Shown here piece by piece: positions 50,227-61,568 of a stretch of 64,000 nucleotides of DNA. The DNA lies in the NCBI GenBank assembly GCA_001600175.1, contig BCJC01000007.1:1264115-1328114 (forward strand), read 5' to 3'. Source of the stretch: Erythrobasidium yunnanense. Taxonomy: Eukaryota > Basidiomycota > Cystobasidiomycetes > Erythrobasidiales > Erythrobasidiaceae. The position numbers and the translations under genes are program-made. Under the pieces are notes generated by a model. That model made no database searches. It saw only the letters and a list, made by a program, of their open reading frames with translations, and was not told where the DNA came from. Every line of letters begins with the position of its first letter. Position 1 is the first letter of the stretch.

Positions 50227-51860
50227 ATGGAGAGTCTGCAGCAAGAGTTAGGGAAGCTTGAGAGTAAGACGAGCGGTGGAGCCATCCAGGCGTCCATTGC
50301 GAGCATCGATGAGACTATCGAAGCGCTCCAGCGCTGGCGGGACATGGTCGCGAATCAAGGTGGGATTTGGGAAGGCCGTTCTCTTGCTGCTGCATTGCGT
50401 GACCATGGATATTGCAGATGACATGACGGACGGCGATTCTGACGCCAAAGTATCAGCTCGAGCAGTCGACCTCGTCAAAGCGGCATCGACCAAGCTGGCC
50501 GACACGTCCAAAGACTGGAATTCTGCCATCAACAAGTACGGGAAGGCGCTAGATAAGGCAAGATAGTACACGATAGTCTTGCGAACATCAAGCTGACCAT
50601 TTCCTACAGAAGTTCACCGTCGATGTCACGGCCTTGCTTCCGGCTCCAAGCTCAACTAGCGGAGTCGCAGACAACGACGATCATATGTTCTTCTCGTCGC
50701 AAGAGAGCAAGAATGCCATCGATAACATCCTGGCTATGCACTTTGCAAGGTCCGGCCGAGAGGACATAGCCGATACCTTTATCAAGGTATGCTGTCGCAC
50801 CCCTCATACATGTCTATGCTGACTATGTTCACAAGGAGTCTGGCGTACACCTGCCGCAAGACAAGCTTATACAATTCTCCGCGCTACATCGCGTAACAGC
50901 CGCAATTAGGCAAGGCAATCTGGGTCCAGCTTTCGAGTAAGCTCGCATTGCAGCGTCTTGCGTGCGAGAGTCAGTGCTCACGTAGTCCTTACAATAGATG
51001 GGTCGATCGAAACCGCGCCTTCCTGAACCGCGAAGGGCGCTTCTATTCTCCGCTGGAATTCCATCTGCATAGATCGCAGTACATGCGCCTTCTCCTTTCC
51101 GACACCCATCCTCTTCCTTCGAGCTTGCAATCGTATGCATCCGCTGGGAAGACAATGCTGAGCAATGGTTTCTCTGGTATACCGAAATTGCAAGGCCCGC
51201 AACTAGGCCTTGCATACGCTCGTGCACATTTTGGCCCTTTCTATCGCCACCATATGAGCGAGATACTGCGCCTATCGACAGCGGCGCTATATCTGCCTTT
51301 ACCAAAGCTTCTGGCATCTCCCTATGCGGATCTGCTGATTCCAGCTGGCTCTACCGTCAATCTGGAGAAGATCGCACACAGCAACTTGGCAGATGACATG
51401 TACCATGCACCTCACCTGGTCAATCTTTTCGCGAGCGAATTCTGCCGATCCTTGGCTATGTCGAAGGATCTGCCGCTGAGTGTGGTGACGGACGTGGGTG
51501 GCAGTGGAGCTTTAGCAAAGATAGCGAAAGTGAGAGGCATGATGAAGGATAAGAGGACAGAGTGGACGACTGTGCAAGAACTGCCTATCGATATACCAGT
51601 CCCGAACGAATATCGGTATCACAGCATCTTCGCCTGTCCAGTCAGCAAAGAGCAGGCGACAGAAGCGAATCCACCGATGATGATGCCGTGCGGGCATGTT
51701 GTGGCAGATCAGAGCTTGAGGAGATTGTGCAAAGGTGGCCAGTGAGTAAAGCAGAACCGGCTGAAGTGATTCCACTGACCAATGTGCCTCTAGGAACGTA
51801 CGATGCCCGTACTGTCCTCTCAGTTCGGCTGTCAGCCAAGCCATTCGAGTGTACTTCTAG
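50227..51860 (+). CDS. RMD5: GID/CTLH E3 ligase RING subunit (RMD5/GID2)
   Basis: Exons 50227-50359, 50418-50557, 50610-50786, 50836-50936, 50998-51741 and 51794-51860 give 453 residues. With GID9 it forms the catalytic RING pair of the GID ubiquitin ligase. Visible: an N-terminal coiled coil (MESLQQELGKLESK, ASIDETIEALQRWRDM), a LisH/CTLH region (LGPAFEWVDRNRAFLN), and a degenerate GID-type RING (IFACPVSKEQ, MPCGHVVADQSLRRL, VRCPYCP) near residues 392-440. The second intron has a GC donor: GCAAGA at 50558 joins DK to KFTVDV, while the next GT would follow an in-frame stop. It ends tail to tail with the MAPKKK gene. Confidence 0.94.
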
Positions 51861-52099
51861 CAAGAGATCGGTATTCACCAGAGCTGGAGCACCTGTCAAG
51901 GAGCGTTACGATCATTCGAGTCTCTGGAGGACCGGTACACTCTTCATTACGCTATCTTCGTGACTCTACGGAGAAACAAGGATGTATATACAAGCAACAA
52001 GACACGGAAGAAACAGAAGAAAGACACTGTCGATGTATCATCGTATGTAGCACATCGTAAAGTCGTTATCATTATTGTTAGTGTAGGCACTCAGCCAAT

Positions 52100-55000
52100 C
52101 TACGCATCTTCATCAATTGAGAAGGGGTGTTTGGCCAGCTCTGCTGCTGTGGGTCGTTCGTTGTAGTCCCTGTATGTAGCGATGTCAGTCTTTAGGAGCA
52201 GAGACTGCTTTAGACGCTTGGCTTACATTTTGAAAGCCAAGTCCAGGAAGCTCTGGCCATCTGCTGAAAAGTCGGGTGGAATTGTAGGTCTAGCATCCTT
52301 GGCAGAACCGATCTACGTTGGGAGGGCGTGAGAAAGGCCCCAGAGAACAGTGACTACAAGCATACCTTGAAGATGGCCTGCATCTGTGTAAGCTCTAGCC
52401 AAGGGTGATGACCGGTGAACATTTCCACGATAAGACAGCCTAGCGACCAGATGTCTGCTTTGGCTGTGTAGCTGGTCTGTTTGACAACTTCAGGAGCCAT
52501 CCAGAAGACTGAGCCTTGCAAAGATGGTCTGTTCATCCTGTTCGAGCCAGTCAAGAGATCTAGAGAGCATCGTCAATGGCATTCAGAGACGTTATTAGGG
52601 GTTTCTTACTTTCTTCAACCTTCTTCGAGATACCGAAATCGGATATCTTGATACCTCCGCGATTATCCACTGTCATTCGGGGTCAGCCTAAGGTATTATG
52701 CTCAAACCGCTAAATTGCGTACCCAATATGTTAGCGCCCTTGATGTCTCGGTGAATAATGTCGTTCTCGTGCAAGTATGCAAGGCCCCGTAGAATCTGTC
52801 GAACGAACGTTCGGACGAGGATCTCCTCAAACTTTCCGTAGTTGGCAAGGAGGTGTGCGACTGATCCACCAGGAACATACTCGAGGAAAATGAACAGATG
52901 CTTGCCGTCCGAGTCCGAGTCTGCATAAGCCTTAGCAAGTATCGAGATGCGCAGGTAAGTATGTCTTACCGAGATACTGCACGATATTCTCGTGCTGAAT
53001 CTCCTTTAGCAGCTCGATCTCTCGCTCGAGAGCACTTAGCATGCTCTTCTTTCTCTCCTCGTTATGCGAGCTTCCAGTGGGCAGCTCGACTTGCTTGACG
53101 GCCATGAAGCTTCCCAAGCGAGCATTCATGCCGAGGTAGACTTGTCCGAAAGATCCTGATCCAATTAGGGCACCCTTGACCCAGCGGAATGTTGATTTTT
53201 CTATCGATTCTAAATTAGCACCAGATCGCCTCACTATCCGAGAAGCTTGTACTTACTGGTTGTTGTGGTGACCGTCTGTGGGACATCCAGATCCTTCGCC
53301 TCTTCTTCCTCTTCTTCCTCCTCCTCCTCGTCTTCTTCGTCCTCCTCGTCATCATCGCTATCATTCTCTTCCTCTTCCTCGCCCTCCTCGTCAACGTCAA
53401 GAAGGCCTTCTGACTGCCTACTTGTGTCTGCGTCCGTTACACTAGGTCCAGACGCGCCAAGCTGACTGCTCGCATCGGCATCGCTGTCAGCACTAATATC
53501 CGCCAGACTAGCAAGATCAACGGCCCCATCGCCCATCCAGCTAGTCCTGCTAAGTCTCCGCTTTTCTAGATCTTCCGTGATCTCGTCTACAGTCAGCAAA
53601 GAAGCATTGTCCGAGTCCTTTTTGCTGCTCCATACACTCAACCTGCTTGATGGTCGGCCGCGCATCGTCCGGCGGGTCATGTTGCTGGATATAGACTGAG
53701 CGTCTGCATTGGCATCTTCCTCCTCGTCTGAATGTACGCTTATGCTCGGTGTGACTGACATCGATGATCGCTGCTGCGATAAAGAGGGTCGGCCCGTGCT
53801 GACAGAATCGTAATCCTCGCTGAAGCGGGACACGAGGAGCGATCCATCTTTCGCTACCGGGAGAGGCGGGATAGTGTCTGTACTAGCTCGATGTGAACCA
53901 GCTGAGGACATACTGAATCTGGACAGCGATGGGCCTGACAAGCTTTGCGAATCTCGCGAGGCATCCCAGGAAGTCTTGCCAGCTGGGAAGCCAGGTACTG
54001 GGCCAAAGCTACTGTCTCGACGCATCATCGACTTTCTGACATTGTTGCGAACCGCTTTCGACAGGATCTTCTTCTCGGCAGGTGCACTCGGGAAATAGTC
54101 GACCAGATGAGTGGAAATAAGCTCTGATGGAGGACGGTGGCCGAAGAAGGATCGGAGCTTCTGAGTCTGTGAAGGTATGAAGCCAGCTGAAGGTGATCGC
54201 ATTTGTGCTGCCGAGCTGACGCCATCGGTACCTGCCTGCGAGCCCCAGTTCAGGCCAGACATGATACTGACGGTGCTTGCCCTGTTCATGGTGTTCCGTT
54301 GCGGTTTGGCTTTGTGTGGAGGGTCCGGCGCAACGAGGTCAGCGCCTTCACTGTTCGAAGACGGTGACGACGGTGCAGGCGAGACTTCCTCTGCCGAAGT
54401 CCCACTCATGCTTATATCAAGTATGTGATTAGGAGATGTTGGAGACAGAGCACTCTTGTTGGGATCTTCGCCGAAGAAATTGCGCAATTTCCTTGCCTTG
54501 CCCGTGAATCTGTTTGTTTCCTCCACTTGAGCCTGATTCTGCGGCTTTCTGATGATCAGGCCTCTTGCTCGTTCAGGACGAGTGGCCGATTGACAGATAG
54601 CGAATAGCTCGCTCTCGGTGAGGGCTCGCGCTAGAAGGTAAGGCAGGTCCGTATCAGCATCGAAAGCTAATCAAAGGGTAAGCAGGCTCACCTGAACCAT
54701 CGGCTTTGCCAGCGAAGACACGATAGCCTTCCATCTCAGCATACAGTTCTCCGTACTCATTTCGGCTACCCTTGTTCGGCTCAGGGAATCTGTTCATGGC
54801 GAGCTTTCCAAACTTGCGAAGGGTTCTCAGCAGCACCTCATACGTATCTTTAGCCCCATCCACGTAGACCATCTTGCTGATGCCATCATCTCCGATAAAC
54901 TTGACCGTCTTGCGCATGACTTCCTCGAAAGGTATGACTTGACCGCTAGCTGCAGCCTGGGAGCTGCCTGAGGGGATGCTGACTGTTCCAGCAGCAGTCG

Positions 55001-56676
55001 TAGGTCGCGCAAAGCCACCTTTACCAACAGTGTAACCCTGATTCTGCTGCTGCGCCTTTAGAGTGGAAGACGAAGCGGACGAGGATGCCGATGAAGCATG
55101 CTGAGATTGAGGATGCTCTGCATTGACAGGCGAGGGCGCAGCTGAATAGCCTTCCGAGATAGGTGACAGACCAAGCGATCCATGGGAAGTTTTGCTATGA
55201 TGCCCCCTGCCATCATGCGGCGCTGTACCAGGTCTGTCTAGTCTCCCAGACAGACTATTCGCGGAGCCTGAGTAGGACATACCATCTTGTGAAGTCGGCG
55301 ATCCAGAGACGCCAGCAAAGGGATGATGCTGCTGATATGCTGCCTGCGCAGTGGAAGGTCTACCTTGGTGCGATGCCATTGCGTACGGATGAGACGATGG
55401 AGAGCTTGAAGTGGAAGACATCGAACCGCCTGTCGATCCAGCTTTTCGATGCGAATATTGTTGCTGACCGTGTGGGCCTTGCAAAGGCAGAGGCCGGGCA
55501 CGCATACCATTGTGATCAGACTGTTTCCAACTTGATGAACTCACTGCATTCGTGGGCGAAGCAGCTGTTGTGGAGATCGTAGGAGCAGCGAGTTGGCCTC
55601 TAGATCCGCTATTCTTGACACTTGATAGGGACGACTGCGACTGACTCGAAGGCGGAGGTGGAGGCTGCGTCTGTGGAGGAGGCAGAGCAGGTGGATGTGG
55701 AGACATTCCAGACCGCGGAGAAGCGGCGTTCCGTAGTGGTGAGACCGCATAATTGGAAGAACCAGGTGCTGCAAGAAGGGAGGCGTTGTTCGATGACGAT
55801 CGAGCACCATACGTAGCTGAAACTCCGCTGATGGACCCTGAGCTGACATGCCCGCTTGCTTGCTGTACCGGAGTAGACTGATATGCTTGCGGTAAGCGGG
55901 CGTCTGCAACAGATGACTGGGCCAGATGCAGAGGAGGAGGTATGCGATGAGCTGACTTGCCGTTGCTTGGTCTGCGTATGATTTGAGCTTGAGTCACCAC
56001 CGCTCCTGCAGAGGATATAGTACTATTGCGATTGTATGCTGTCGGAGATGCGGGTGCTGACCCCGATACTGAGCCAGACATACTGTTGCCGCTGAGAGAA
56101 GCGATGGAACTGCTATGGTGTAATGGCCTGCGGCTTGCCAACACAGCTGACGACGTATGCGCTACACATGCTTGGCGGAGCTTCTTGATGGCTACGACGA
56201 TGCGCATGCGGTCGCCGACCTGTATTGTCAAGACAGTCACAGAAGTATTCTCAGCTACACCATATAGGAGAAAAGTGCCAACAGCAACTCACGCTCTGCA
56301 CGCCCATTTCCTTTAGTGCCTGCTGATCCACATCCAGTAGAACATTCCCTCGGATATCATTGCTCGCGAAAGTCGAAGCATGGGTACCGCATCTGTTATC
56401 GTTCAGCCAGCGGGAGACCTGGGCATCGTCCCAGTCTTTGAGCCAGTCGAGGTAGGACCTCCCGGCGAGCTCTTCTTCTGTCGGTTGCGGTACGCCGACA
56501 TTGGATTGCATAGGGGACATAGAGGAGGTCGGAGCATTGCTGGAGGTCATGGAACGCGGCGAACTGCTGCCTGTCGAATAACCGAACGAATGGCCCCGGC
56601 CAGCGAGGTTTGCATGGTTCGCGGTCGCATTCTGCGTGAGATTACTGTGCTGCTGCTGCTTGTGTACTGCATTCAT
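52100..56676 (-). CDS. UBC4: MAPKKK of the pheromone-response type (SAM-RA-kinase)
   Basis: Exons 56676-56293, 56219-54692, 54630-53257, 53209-52970, 52920-52723, 52669-52610, 52559-52366, 52312-52227 and 52169-52100 give 1377 residues. An N-terminal SAM domain lies at about 72-135 ([17 protein letters not shown]). A long Ser/Pro/Gln linker leads to a Ras-association-like domain (about 555-640, [19 protein letters not shown]), then another linker with [17 protein letters not shown] repeats ([13 protein letters not shown]), an acidic run, and the kinase. Kinase marks: [17 protein letters not shown] (Lys about 1134), [25 protein letters not shown] and [12 protein letters not shown]. Orthologues Ubc4/Kpp4 and Ste11 relay mating and virulence signals via adaptor SAM contacts to a MAPKK. 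Length and layout match the basidiomycete type. Confidence 0.95.
53290..53395. repeat. acidic codon tract in the MAPKKK
   Basis: On the plus strand this is a TCT/TCC/TCG/CTC-rich run; on the coding strand it encodes about 30 nearly uninterrupted Glu and Asp residues just N-terminal to the kinase domain. It is imperfect, so partly coding-constrained. Confidence 0.8.
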
Positions 56677-56875
56677 ATCGTCGTCGTCGTCGTCCTACTG
56701 CTTCAGAGTCATCATGCTATAAAGTCATTTGAAAGGTGCTTGACGCGACCAAATGGTAAAGGCCAACAAAGGTGTTCAAAAGAAGCCATCTAAGGTAGCA
56801 TTTGGGCATAGAAGAAAGGTGTAGAGATACATGAAGAACAACATTGCAGACACAGAAGAATACAGACTGCAGAAT

Positions 56876-57966
56876 CTAGAAGATAACATCGTCATCCTTG
56901 TCCTGATTCAGGATGTCGCCGGAGGTTGCGGCATTGTCCTCAAGGTCCATCATATCTTGCACTTGATTCTTCTGCTTCGCCGATGTTGCTTCTGCCTCCG
57001 CCTGCCTCTTCTTCTTTGCTGCCTGCACCTTCTTGAGGCGGAAGAACTCTTCTCTGTCCATTTCATCCAATTCCGAGTTGATATACTTGATCGTATTCTC
57101 CAGTCGTGGGATAACGACATGCTCCAGTGCATTCACACGTCTGTTTGTCATTCGGATCACCTCGTCAAGGATCACAAAGGCAGTCTGCAAGGACGCTTAG
57201 CGAGTTTCACTCGATCTACAGCTCTGAATGCCTACCTGCAGAGAGGCCAGCTCTACCAAAGTCTCCACTGCTTTCGCATATGTCTCTCTACATTTCTGAA
57301 TGACTTGACCACCTCTTCCCAAACCAGTTAAAGTGAAATCATTGCCAGCACCAGCTTCGCCAGGCTTCTTGCGAGACACCTCGAAAGCAGGCAAGACAAC
57401 ACCGGAAACATTCTCTTGCTTGCTATTGACTTGAAGCGTAGCTTGTGTTGCGGCTTCCTGCACCAAGTACGAGATATCGCCTGTTGCGTAGGTCACTTCC
57501 GCCAGCGAGAATGCAGCCAGTTGCATGATGCGGCCCATCTTGAGCTTGGCCTAGACATAGGTACCTTAGCATGCGAATCGTTATATCCTGCGACTTGACG
57601 CACATCTGAGATCTTCGCTGTGATGGTACGGAATCGTTTCGTGAGAGCATCGGCCTTCTTCTCTGTAGACATAGCCCAGGCAGGATGGTATAAGTTCGCA
57701 TGTCTCTGAAGGATTAGATTGTCTGTTCCGCACTCAGCAGCGAATGTCCAGTCTGAGCTCCCTTGACGCGGGTCTTTACGACAGTGAGGTTCATACGGGC
57801 TGGAGTGTGCGAGATGTTAGGATCATGTAGGTCATCTTGAGCGTTTAGCATGCTCGCTGACTGGGAAATACATTCTCTCTTTGCCCTGTTTGCGTGCAAT
57901 CGCATCAGCCTTGGTCCCCCTTGAGTCGGTCATTCTGGCCAGCTGTAATCTACCTGCGCCCGACAT
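56876..57966 (-). CDS. VMA8: V-type proton ATPase subunit D
   Basis: Exons 57966-57954, 57885-57862, 57799-57734, 57662-57604, 57550-57236 and 57184-56876 give 261 residues, the family length. Subunit D is the central rotor shaft of V1. The tiny first exons give [17 protein letters not shown], close to yeast MSGAGKEQVFPTRM. Then come [78 protein letters not shown] and [16 protein letters not shown]. The acidic C-terminus ends DKDDDVIF as in yeast. Divergent from SPT8 across 172 bases, and co-oriented with the MAPKKK. Confidence 0.96.
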
Positions 57967-58138
57967 CCTAAGCTCGTTCTTGATGGGCTATAGATCGGAA
58001 GGTCGTTCGTCAGATTGCAGGTCTGTATATTCTTGCGCGAGTTCAGCGAAGTCAAGGGTTGTCTTCGACTTATCGATTTGGTCATCTTCGAGATTATGCG
58101 AATGCTAAGGGTTTAGACAATTACAACAGCCGTACATC
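57967..58138. promoter_or_regulatory. bidirectional promoter region VMA8/SPT8
   Basis: 172 bases between divergent start codons. No named element could be supported. Confidence 0.5.
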
Positions 58139-60074
58139 ATGGACTCTAGCAGCTCAAGCAGCGTGCTTTCCAACCTGAACGATACGGTTATGCAAGGCGA
58201 CGAATCTGTCGCCGAAAACGATGCAGCAAACGAGATGTCAGATGAAGAAGCGCAAGCGAGAGAACAAGCGGAACAAGAACGGAAAGACCGTCTCGAACGC
58301 GAGAAGGAAGTCTATTTGACCCGTAGAAATGCCAGACTGGCAGCATTCCTGCAGCCTGGCCCTTCTTACCCTGTCTCTTCCAATGCCTCTTCATCATCTT
58401 CGTATTCCTATTCCTTCACTCCCGTCTTCAATATCCCGCAAACAGGCGTCCAGACCAACGCGCTTGTCGCTTCACCTTGCGGCTCACATGTCTTTTCTGG
58501 CGGCTCGGATGGGTATATCAGAAGATACGCATGGTATGCCTCTCTCCGTCGAAGAGAAACAGCACCGGGATCAGGAGCAGCGCTGGCGGGCTACTGGGAA
58601 AATCCAAGCATCTCCTCCATGGAAGCCCTGTCCTTGGGCGATGTAACGAAAGCGAAATTTGGACCCGCAAGTATCACAGGGACTGTCGCAGGGGCAGTGG
58701 CTGTGCACTCGCTTGTCGTGCAGAAGGAAGAGCTCTTTGCGCTTGCTGGATCAGCGGAAGGCGTCATCAACCTGTTTGGAGTTAGAATAGATGAGGGACA
58801 GGTCAGAGCCAGCTTAGGTATGACTGGGAAAGGCCACACTCGCGGAAAACCTGTCTCGGCGCTGGCTCTTACGCATGACGAGCGTGGGCTACTGAGCGGT
58901 GGTTGGGATGCGAAGCTGCTTGTAAGTGACTTTTCCATTACAAGCACGAGGGCATGGCGCTGATACATCGTGTAGGAATGGAGCCTGGATGACGGGCAAT
59001 GTCTGCGCGAATTTGTCGGCCACACTTCCCAAATCGTTTCAATTCATTTTCGACCAGAAGGTACTCAGCCTATCGCATACTCATCTGAAGATGTAGATCC
59101 ATCATCTCCAACGCAAGAAGCCTCCAAGACGGATGAAACAGATAATGCGAGCGAGGCAGCGGAAACTACAGAATCTGGCGTGCCCACCATAGGAACCGAT
59201 AAAGCTGGCGAGAAGGACGACGATCTCGCATCTAACACTTCATATGACCCTCTATTTGACGATGAGGGCGATGCCACTTCTAACGCAGCGCAAATAGAGC
59301 GATCAGCGCGAGGGTCTCCTTCTCAAGGAGGCACGCCATCTGGCGACTTTAGCCTCAGCCTCCCTGGGATGAATCTATCTTCCGTACTTCAGCTTGGGAA
59401 CGCATCGGACATGTCTGCTCCCAGCGCGACTACGCCCACCGCACCTCCTCCGAAGACAGAGTTACCTGCAAACAGCAAGCCAAAGATCGCAAGCTGGAGA
59501 GATGCTTCGCTACCCGCACTATCGAATGATATCTTCGTCTCTTTATCGATAGATGGAGAATGCTTATTGTGGGACCGAGGTGCGCCTGCTGGATCGACCA
59601 ATATTAGGCGGCTGGACATACCGAAAGGCACGCCACTGTGGTCGACCTCCTGTGCATGGTCGGCATCTGGCGATATCGTGTATGTCGGAAGACGCAATGC
59701 GACCGTCGATATGTACGATCTGCCCAAGCGTCGTACAAAGCGCGTCAAGCTTCCCAGCAATTCGAAACAAGTCACTTCAGTATTACCACTAAAGGATGAC
59801 ACTCATCTTTTGATTGGTTCAAACGATGCTATCCGGCTATACAACCTTCAAACCGGGAAATTTAGCATAGTAGCTGCCCAGACTGGCGGAGCTACTACTC
59901 TTCGTAAGGATCGTCTGCATATTCACCATTTGTGATTGCTGACGTTTCTCCACAGGCACAGATGCGCGCGATCTCTACCTGTTCGTAGGATTTGGAAGCA
60001 GAGGATGGCTCGAAAACGGCAAAGAGGAAGTTGCAACGTATGAAATCAAGAAGGACCTCATCACTCCTGTCTGA
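58139..60074 (+). CDS. SPT8: SAGA-complex WD40 subunit SPT8
   Basis: Exons 58139-58921, 58976-59903 and 59956-60074 give 609 residues. SPT8 contacts TBP in the SAGA coactivator. The acidic N-terminus (MSDEEAQAREQAEQERKDR) is followed by WD40 blades: VQTNALVASPCGSHVFSGG, SDGYIRRYAW, VSALALTHDERGLLSGGWD, EWSLDDGQCLREFVGH, DIFVSLSIDGECLLWD and CAWSASGDIVYVGRRN. An insertion of about 150 acidic/Ser residues (SSEDVDPSSPTQEAS to LPANSKPK) interrupts the propeller. The C-terminus has LYLFVGFGSRGWLENG, as in fungal SPT8. Assignment is from overall pattern, including the AYAW-like first blade; another WD40 protein is possible but less likely. Confidence 0.82.
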
Positions 60075-60375
60075 CCAAGTCTTTCTCGGGTCTGCATTTT
60101 ATGCCCTTCCGACGTGAAAGCCACCGCATGAAGACTGTTCGACTGTCTAGCCCTAAAAGAGATAAGTCAGGGCATGTCTAGCTTATCACTTCAGGCGATC
60201 CTCAACTGGACGATGCCGCATCAACATCGTAGTCTGCAAAATTAGTAGACTTGTCACACACCTCACTGCGCACAGCCTTCTACACATCGGCTCTACACGT
60301 TCGCGGCAATTTCTGCTCACCCGACCTGCCTTGCTCCTCTCACTCGGATAACGAACCGCAGCAGCACACAGCACT
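60075..60375. other. intergenic stretch before the small-ORF pair
   Basis: About 300 bases with no supported feature. It should include the SPT8 3' UTR and any promoter of the first small ORF. Confidence 0.4.
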
Positions 60376-60744
60376 ATGCGAATAATCCGGAGTGTCAGGA
60401 TCCCTGCACGCCTCATGCCAAAGACGCCTCGGGTCACCCTTATCAGCGAAGACGCCGTGCTAACGGTGCGAGTGTACTGTTCACATAGGAGCACAAGGAA
60501 TACTCACATCGATCACAACGGTGACCGCCACAACATCATCGATGTTCTGATGAACGATGTTACTGCAACGAAGGCTCGCCGTAGGTGGAGGAGAGCACGA
60601 CGCGGGGAAACTGTCCTTCTAGATGATTGTGCAGCTCAGTGACATGAGCTATCCAATATATTTCCGGAAGAGCAAGAGGGTGAGGCAGGCTACTATCATA
60701 CGGACGAGCTTTACAGCAGCGATGGCCGAGGAAGCAGACAATAA
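60376..60744 (+). pseudogene. small-ORF family, copy 1 (interrupted or differently spliced)
   Basis: Reading from ATG 60376, the frame gives 88 residues, then TGA at 60640-60642. The same frame continues open for about 33 more codons to 60744. The total resembles copy 2 at 61176: VRVYCSHRSTRN versus VTVYCTRKNAWP in the middle, RWRRARRGETVLLDD versus RWNAAIRKGTVYLDL, and EGEAGYYHTDELYSSD versus EGPGDPYSTDQVYSSD at the end. I know no family. It could be a decaying duplicate, or a live gene whose TGA falls in an intron; the candidate donors are weak. No signal peptide or membrane segment is visible. Confidence 0.45.
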
Positions 60745-61066
60745 CCGCGGTGAGACGCTTGTGAATGTTCCGCACCAGCTTTCCGTGCGCAAACATGGTC
60801 CTCGACAAAACTTAGTGAGAGAAAACGCCTATGCTGTCTTTCACACTATAGGCCTCTTTTGCGACGAAGAGCCCGTCAAGCAGCAAGAAGAGTCTCGTCA
60901 AGCTCTGCTTCAAGACGACGACATGTACAGTGCTGCCTCTGAAGCTCTCGCACTAGCTATTGCCGAAGTGAAGGTTGTCTCCAAACTCACTCCAAGACTC
61001 TTTGGCATTCTTCTCCTGTTACTGGCACAGGCTTCCGCAAGTACCCCTTTGTGGTCCCGTGTCTGA
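60722..61066 (+). CDS. possible small ORF, 114 residues
   Basis: An ATG-initiated frame overlaps the end of copy 1 in another frame. The translation starts MAEEADNNRGETLVNV, contains an acidic run (LLQDDDMYSAASEAL) and ends with a hydrophobic stretch (FGILLLLLAQASAS). No homologue comes to mind. Either this or the overlapping frame may be chance. Confidence 0.25.
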   Translation: MAEEADNNRGETLVNVPHQLSVRKHGPRQNLVRENAYAVFHTIGLFCDEEPVKQQEESRQALLQDDDMYSAASEALALAIAEVKVVSKLTPRLFGILLLLLAQASASTPLWSRV

Positions 61067-61175
61067 CAGCTGGCACAGCCTCCCTGCCTCCCAGCGTATC
61101 AGAGATTGCTAGAGGCTTGCTGCTGTCCTTCGCTTAGCTCCTCACTGTCCAGCTGAGTAGCAGCCAGCATACAAT

Positions 61176-61568
61176 ATGCGGTACGCACGCAACAATAGGC
61201 GTGACGCGCGAACAATCGCACTTCCTGCCGCCAAGGTGGCCGATGTATCAGCTACTTCAGGACACGGGAACACGCTCCTGCATGTAACGGTGTACTGCAC
61301 TCGCAAAAACGCCTGGCCTCCTCGGGCTATCTTCCATGACCAGAAGACTAACAAGGACAAACCGTGCACCAGCTTGCAGGTTTGGACCTTTCAGACCAAG
61401 CAACAAGATGCTCTGGTCAGATGGAACGCCGCGATAAGGAAGGGCACTGTCTACTTGGATCTATACACATACGGCAAATCGGAAAGATGGACCCTCTCGA
61501 ACGACCAAGAAGGTCCAGGAGATCCCTACAGCACCGACCAGGTTTACAGCAGCGACGATAGCTGCTGA
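61176..61568 (+). CDS. small-ORF family, copy 2 (intact), 130 residues
   Basis: An uninterrupted ATG-to-TGA frame needs no intron. Its sequence is not from any family I recognise: a basic N-terminus (MRYARNNRRDARTIALPAAK), a likely beta-rich middle (TLLHVTVYCTRKNAWPP, SLQVWTFQTKQQDALVRW, GTVYLDLYTYGKSERWTL) and an acidic Tyr/Ser tail (GDPYSTDQVYSSDDSC). The middle alternates hydrophobic and polar residues like a small beta-barrel or OB/PH-like fold, which is inference. Similarity to copy 1 about 800 bases upstream supports it being a real coding unit. A CAGCAGCGAC block like the one in its tail reappears near 61760, possibly the relic of a third copy. Confidence 0.5.
   Translation: MRYARNNRRDARTIALPAAKVADVSATSGHGNTLLHVTVYCTRKNAWPPRAIFHDQKTNKDKPCTSLQVWTFQTKQQDALVRWNAAIRKGTVYLDLYTYGKSERWTLSNDQEGPGDPYSTDQVYSSDDSC

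Noticed and set aside
49782-50261. Plus-strand ORF just before RMD5, possibly an upstream exon
   Set aside because: It is in another frame from the RMD5 N-terminus, with no donor/acceptor pair giving a sensible join; the ATG at 50227 already matches the family N-terminus.
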